A DNA stretch of 10,337 bases from an uncultured Lewinella sp. (GTDB lineage Bacteria > Bacteroidota > Bacteroidia > Chitinophagales > Saprospiraceae). The notes under the pieces are model-generated. The model was not told the DNA's origin. It saw only the letters and a list, made by a program, of their open reading frames with translations, and did not search any database. Both the position numbers and the translations under genes were made by a program. The DNA lies in assembly GCA_938021455.1 (NCBI GenBank), contig CALIGP010000433.1:1-10337 (forward strand), in the 5' to 3' direction. This document shows positions 7,955 to 10,337 of the stretch, piece by piece (positions within the stretch are counted from its first letter, which is position 1; every line of letters begins with the position of its first letter).

Positions 7955-8428
7955 ATGTCCCAAACGCACTACCTGTCTCAGGAAGGATATGATAACCTCC
8001 GCGCTGAATTGGATGAACTGACCACGAATGGTCGCTCTAACGTTGCTAAAGCAATTGCCGAGGCTCGTGAAAAAGGAGACCTCTCAGAAAATGCTGAATA
8101 CGATGCGGCAAAAGATGCTCAGGGCCTCTTAGAGATGAAGATCAATGAGTTGGAAAAAGTAATGGCCAACGCCCGTGTGTTGGACACCAGCCAACTGGAC
8201 TCCAGCCAGGTAACGGTGATGAGCAAAGTGACGATCAAGAACCTGAAGGTTAAAAAAGAGATCACCTACATGCTCGTAGCTGAAACAGAGGCAAACCTGA
8301 AGGAAAAGAAAATTTCCGTAAACAGCCCAATGGGTCAGGGCCTGCTGGGGAAAGCAGTTGGAGATATTGCGGAGGTTGCCACGCCCAATGGTACCATACA
8401 GTTTGAGATCGTAGAAATTAATCTCTAA
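7955..8428 (+). CDS. greA: Transcription elongation factor GreA
   Basis: Binds the RNA polymerase secondary channel and stimulates cleavage of backtracked transcripts. From the ATG at 7955 the product has 157 residues, close to the usual GreA length of about 158. The N-terminal coiled coil (about 1-75) carries the signature AREKGDLSENAEYDAAK, with the catalytic-tip acidic residues at D42 and E45 (equivalent to D41/E44 of the E. coli protein). The C-terminal FKBP-like domain ends with SPMGQGLLGKAVGDIAEV and TPNGTIQFEIVEI, both typical. An in-frame ATG at 7949 would add two residues. The frame is open back to an ATG at 7883, but that 24-residue extension (PGFCDFPPGKTGELSV...) is not family-like and crosses the leader palindrome, so it is rejected. 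The HIT-family gene follows 5 bp after the stop. Confidence 0.95.
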   Translation: MSQTHYLSQEGYDNLRAELDELTTNGRSNVAKAIAEAREKGDLSENAEYDAAKDAQGLLEMKINELEKVMANARVLDTSQLDSSQVTVMSKVTIKNLKVKKEITYMLVAETEANLKEKKISVNSPMGQGLLGKAVGDIAEVATPNGTIQFEIVEINL

Positions 8429-8433
8429 CCAAA

Positions 8434-8829
8434 ATGGCAACCATTTTTACACGGATCGTAGCGGGAGAAATCCCTTGCTACCGAGTCGCAGAAACAGAAG
8501 ACTTTTTGGCTTTTCTCGATGTACGGCCCATGACGGAAGGGCATACGCTTTGCATTATTAAACGCGAAGAAGATTACTATTTTGATCTCTCTGACGCGGA
8601 GTTGACGGGGCTAACCCTGTTCTCCAAACGAGTCGCCAAAGCGCTGAAGTCAGTCGTCGACTGCAAGCGTATTGCGGTAGGTGTGCTGGGCCTCGAAGTT
8701 CCGCATACTCACGTGCATCTAGTGCCGGTTACGTCAGAGGGAGACTTCCGCTTCGGAAAGTCTATTGCTGTCAGCGAAGACCGAATGCGGGAAATTGCGG
8801 CAGCGGTGGCTGCTGAAATGGGGGAATGA
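8434..8829 (+). CDS. HIT-family nucleotide-binding protein (Hint/PKCI-like hydrolase)
   Basis: 131-residue cytoplasmic protein of the histidine-triad superfamily, whose members hydrolyse or transfer nucleoside monophosphates from substrates such as AMP-lysine, AMP-amidates or dinucleoside polyphosphates. The N-terminus ATIFTRIVAGEIPCYRVAE is the usual Hint-type opening. LAFLDVRPMTEGHTLCI (25-41) is the core strand region, and PHTHVHLVPV (90-99) is the catalytic triad H-x-H-x-H (H91, H93, H95). Many Hint proteins have a Q before the triad motif where this one has VP; the residue between the glycine-rich loop and triad (GVLGLEVPH) is otherwise as expected. Length is standard. It starts 5 bp after greA, implying cotranscription and possibly translational coupling. 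Substrate cannot be told from sequence. Confidence 0.93.
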   Translation: MATIFTRIVAGEIPCYRVAETEDFLAFLDVRPMTEGHTLCIIKREEDYYFDLSDAELTGLTLFSKRVAKALKSVVDCKRIAVGVLGLEVPHTHVHLVPVTSEGDFRFGKSIAVSEDRMREIAAAVAAEMGE

Positions 8830-8856
8830 TCCCGTTACCTTAGGTCTACAATTAGG

Positions 8857-8875
8857 GTGATTCCGTAGGATTCAC
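8857..8875. repeat. Short palindrome, copy 1 of an ATTCC-GGAAT-type unit
   Basis: GTGATTCC (8857-8864) and GGATTCAC (8868-8875) pair except at one central position, around a GTA loop. The core ATTCCGTAGGATTC resembles a second unit at 8949-8961. It lies in the gap between the convergent HIT and LON-domain genes and may be a REP-like unit or part of the termination region. Confidence 0.45.
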
Positions 8876-8897
8876 GGCTCTAAAAGGAGCGGTAATC

Positions 8898-8925
8898 GTA
8901 GAGACAAGGCGTACCTTGTCTCTAC
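8898..8925. repeat. Perfect 12-bp inverted repeat in convergent gap
   Basis: GTAGAGACAAGG (8898-8909) and CCTTGTCTCTAC (8914-8925) are exact inverse complements with a CGTA loop. A GTAGAGACaagg-type palindrome is of the kind that recurs in many copies in some bacterial genomes, but copy number cannot be seen here. It would also form a stable hairpin in transcripts from either side, though no adjacent long T-run is present. Probably an interspersed palindromic repeat that doubles as a terminator or stabiliser. Confidence 0.75.
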
Positions 8926-8948
8926 AGTTTGGCCGTTTTGTGGGCCCA

Positions 8949-8961
8949 ATTCCGAAGGAAT
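8949..8961. repeat. Short palindrome, copy 2 of the ATTCC-GGAAT unit
   Basis: ATTCC (8949-8953) and GGAAT (8957-8961) are exact complements around a GAA loop. Core and loop size match the unit at 8857-8875, and both are followed by a similar CACGG/CGTGG block, suggesting a shared repeat origin. Confidence 0.45.
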
Positions 8962-8983
8962 CGTGGTGAAAACCAGGAAGAAC

Positions 8984-9006
8984 ACCCTACGGCTGAAGCC
9001 GTGGGT
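8984..9006. repeat. Hairpin near the 3' end of the LON-domain gene
   Basis: ACCC-ACGGCT (8984-8994, one bulged T at 8988) pairs with AGCCGTGGGT (8997-9006) around a two-base GA turn: ten pairs in all. It ends 4 bp before the stop codon of the minus-strand gene (9011-9013), so in that gene's transcript it is the first structure after the stop. No long T-run follows on either strand. Possible terminator or REP-like unit. Confidence 0.5.
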
Positions 9007-9010
9007 ACCG

Positions 9011-9646
9011 CTACCATTCCGGAGGCATCAGTTCCCGAAAATGACCATTCAGCTTAGCACGGTCCCGGATAGCCGTTTTTCGCTCTATACTCGGACTGAT
9101 GGTGTGCAGGTGATCCAAGAGATATCGTTGTCTTTCCTTCCCGCTCAAAAGGGTAAGTAACTCATATTCCTGTTCGAGCGTCATCCCGACGTAGTGACTA
9201 ATGTCGTAAGTCATGAATCCTTCGGCGATGGATTTGATTGTCTTGTCAATATTCAGCAGACGATAAATCTCTACGGTGATGGAGATGATTTCTTCATTAA
9301 TGACGGGGTCTTCTTCCAAATCAACCGTCAGTAATCGACCGTTTCCTCCCGGATAAAGTTTGTTGGGGAAGTTCTTCCAAATCTCTTCGAGATGGAAAAC
9401 TCTTTTCCCCAGGCAGTGGATGTCACTTTCTCCGCTGGGGTATCGCATGGCGACCTCCGTGAGGTCAACCTCCGTCGCAATAGGACGAATTTTTCCATTG
9501 ATTACCGTTGGCACACAAAAGGTGATTCCTTGCTCTTCTGCATCATCGACCAGTTGTCGATAGCGAGGCTCGAAAATATGCAAATTGAGGGTTTCGCCGG
9601 GGAAGACGACCAACTGAAGGGGAAATAAAGCTATGTTCTCGGTCAT
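9011..9646 (-). CDS. LON peptidase substrate-binding domain protein (stand-alone)
   Basis: 211 residues matching the N-terminal domain of Lon protease without ATPase or peptidase parts. The opening strands IALFPLQLVVFPGETLNLHI (5-24) followed by FEPRYRQLVDDA (25-36) are the diagnostic segment of this domain. Next come the expected basic/glycine-rich strand region (GKRVFHLEEIW) and a helical C-terminal half (about residues 115-200). Such small proteins are common in bacteria as single genes. Their role is not settled; binding of unfolded peptides is the usual proposal. The start ATG (9644-9646) directly precedes the domain, with no Shine-Dalgarno. The C-terminus ends MPPEW inside DNA that resembles the ATTCC-type palindromes of the adjacent gap. 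The gene converges on the HIT gene and diverges from the lipoprotein gene. Confidence 0.88.
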   Translation of the reverse strand: MTENIALFPLQLVVFPGETLNLHIFEPRYRQLVDDAEEQGITFCVPTVINGKIRPIATEVDLTEVAMRYPSGESDIHCLGKRVFHLEEIWKNFPNKLYPGGNGRLLTVDLEEDPVINEEIISITVEIYRLLNIDKTIKSIAEGFMTYDISHYVGMTLEQEYELLTLLSGKERQRYLLDHLHTISPSIERKTAIRDRAKLNGHFRELMPPEW

Positions 9647-9720
9647 ATAAAGGATTCGCGCATCGTTGACTTGGTTAAATAAGCAAGTTTAGACTAATTT
9701 GTTTCGAAGAACCCACCGCT
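9647..9720. promoter_or_regulatory. Divergent intergenic region, candidate promoters on both strands
   Basis: This 74-bp A/T-rich gap must supply transcription starts for both divergent genes unless they are read from farther away. On the plus strand TAATTTG (9695-9701) is one base short of TAnnTTTG, with a TTGG at 9671-9674. On the minus strand TAAACTTG (complement of 9684-9691) matches seven of eight consensus positions. Both are weak calls. Confidence 0.3.
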
Positions 9721-10337
9721 ATGATACGCCCAATCCATATTCTACACCTAATTCTTTCCTTTTTATTAATTATTACACTCTTTCAGAGTTGTGATAAAAA
9801 GGACGCTGCCGTCTCAGCGGCAACAGAAGCGGTAGCCATCCCGGCCGCATTGCAAGCCCACACCAGCGGGGTGATTGGCCGCGGAGAATCCATCTACGTA
9901 CAGTTTGCAAATGCGCCCGAGGGCGATGCTGCGGGCCTGATCTCGGTCAGTCCGGCAAATAAGGGGACTGCTACGATGGCAGGTAATACGCTAACCTATA
10001 CGCCGGAAGAGAATTGGGCGGCTGCTACGTCCTATCAAGTGAGGGTGAAAATTACCGGAGAAGAAGACTTTGTTTTCTCTTTCAGTACACCAGAACGACG
10101 GGCAGAAGTGATCACCGACGGCGTTTATATCCCAAAGGGAGGTACGGACCTCCAGGTTACGGGCAGAGTTGTGACGAATGATGCCTCCAGTACGGAAGAA
10201 ATTGGTCGTCTCCTAAGCGCTAAGCAAGGCAGCAAGACGCTGGACGTAGTAGTCGAAGCCGGCGCGGATGCGCTGAGTTATACCTACACGGTACTTGGCC
10301 CTGATCGGGGGAAATCACCGGAACCCGTTACCATCAG
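9721..10337 (+). CDS. Lipoprotein, probable alpha-2-macroglobulin family, N-terminal part (3' end outside window)
   Basis: The frame opens at ATG 9721 and stays open to the last base, giving 205 visible complete codons. Residues 1-23 are a signal peptide (a hydrophobic core of about 7-21) ending FQSC, with C24 as the lipidation cysteine followed by DKKD. Residues about 43-122 form an Ig-like module: VIGRGESIYVQFANAP, then VSPANKGTATM, then LTYTPEENWAAATSYQVRV, then a closing FVFSFSTP. This is the bacterial Ig-like/SbsA-type arrangement found at the start of Bacteroidota alpha-2-macroglobulin lipoproteins, and the following GVYIPKGGTDLQVTGRVV could open a macroglobulin domain. Such proteins trap proteases in the envelope. 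The diagnostic CxEQ thioester and MG domains would lie downstream of the window, so the family call is inference. Another Ig-domain lipoprotein is possible. Confidence 0.6.
   Translation, partial: MIRPIHILHLILSFLLIITLFQSCDKKDAAVSAATEAVAIPAALQAHTSGVIGRGESIYVQFANAPEGDAAGLISVSPANKGTATMAGNTLTYTPEENWAAATSYQVRVKITGEEDFVFSFSTPERRAEVITDGVYIPKGGTDLQVTGRVVTNDASSTEEIGRLLSAKQGSKTLDVVVEAGADALSYTYTVLGPDRGKSPEPVTI

Noticed and set aside
8857..9006. CRISPR array
   Set aside because: The palindromes differ in sequence and spacing; there is no repeated direct unit with even spacers and no cas gene.
8963..9160. 65-residue plus-strand open frame across the palindrome cluster
   Set aside because: Mostly antisense to the LON-domain gene, translates hairpin DNA, and has no plausible domain.

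Overview
The window looks like a chromosomal stretch of a Bacteroidota bacterium, most likely from the Saprospiria (Lewinella/Saprospira-like). The grounds are a TonB-dependent receptor barrel, a very large secreted protein with a type IX secretion (T9SS)-like C-terminal domain, a PorV/PorQ-type outer-membrane protein, a TAnnTTTG promoter, and start codons without Shine-Dalgarno sequences. The order is inferred from protein style only; no rRNA or other firm taxonomic marker is present.

Region 1 (1-7714, all +): a cell-envelope block. A TonB-dependent receptor, cut at its 5' end by the window edge, is followed after 36 bp by a 1361-residue exported protein of unknown function. That protein has an N-terminal region built from motifs seen in large Bacteroidota secreted proteins, fibronectin-III-like middle segments and a T9SS-type C-terminal domain. 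After a 196-bp gap holding a striking nested inverted repeat comes a 349-residue PorV/PorQ-family barrel protein. PorV proteins bind T9SS C-terminal domains and pass clients to the surface, so the three genes make sense together as receptor, secreted surface partner and secretion-shuttle homologue. The substrate is unknown.

Region 2 (7715-8829, +): two hairpins, a good Bacteroidota promoter and further leader structure precede greA (transcript cleavage factor). A HIT-family nucleotide-binding protein follows only 5 bp later, almost certainly in one transcript.

Region 3 (8830-9010): a short gap between convergent genes, packed with different small palindromes, including a perfect 12-bp inverted repeat. 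It probably combines bidirectional termination with REP-like repeats.

Region 4 (9011-10337): a minus-strand gene for a stand-alone LON substrate-binding domain protein, and a divergent plus-strand lipoprotein gene that runs off the window. The lipoprotein's N-terminus resembles that of bacterial alpha-2-macroglobulins.

No tRNA, rRNA, CRISPR array, insertion sequence or complete phage element was seen. The genes are mostly familiar families. The parts least explained by known annotation are the 1361-residue protein and its three-gene setting, the nested inverted repeat at 6483-6580, and the structured leader in front of greA.
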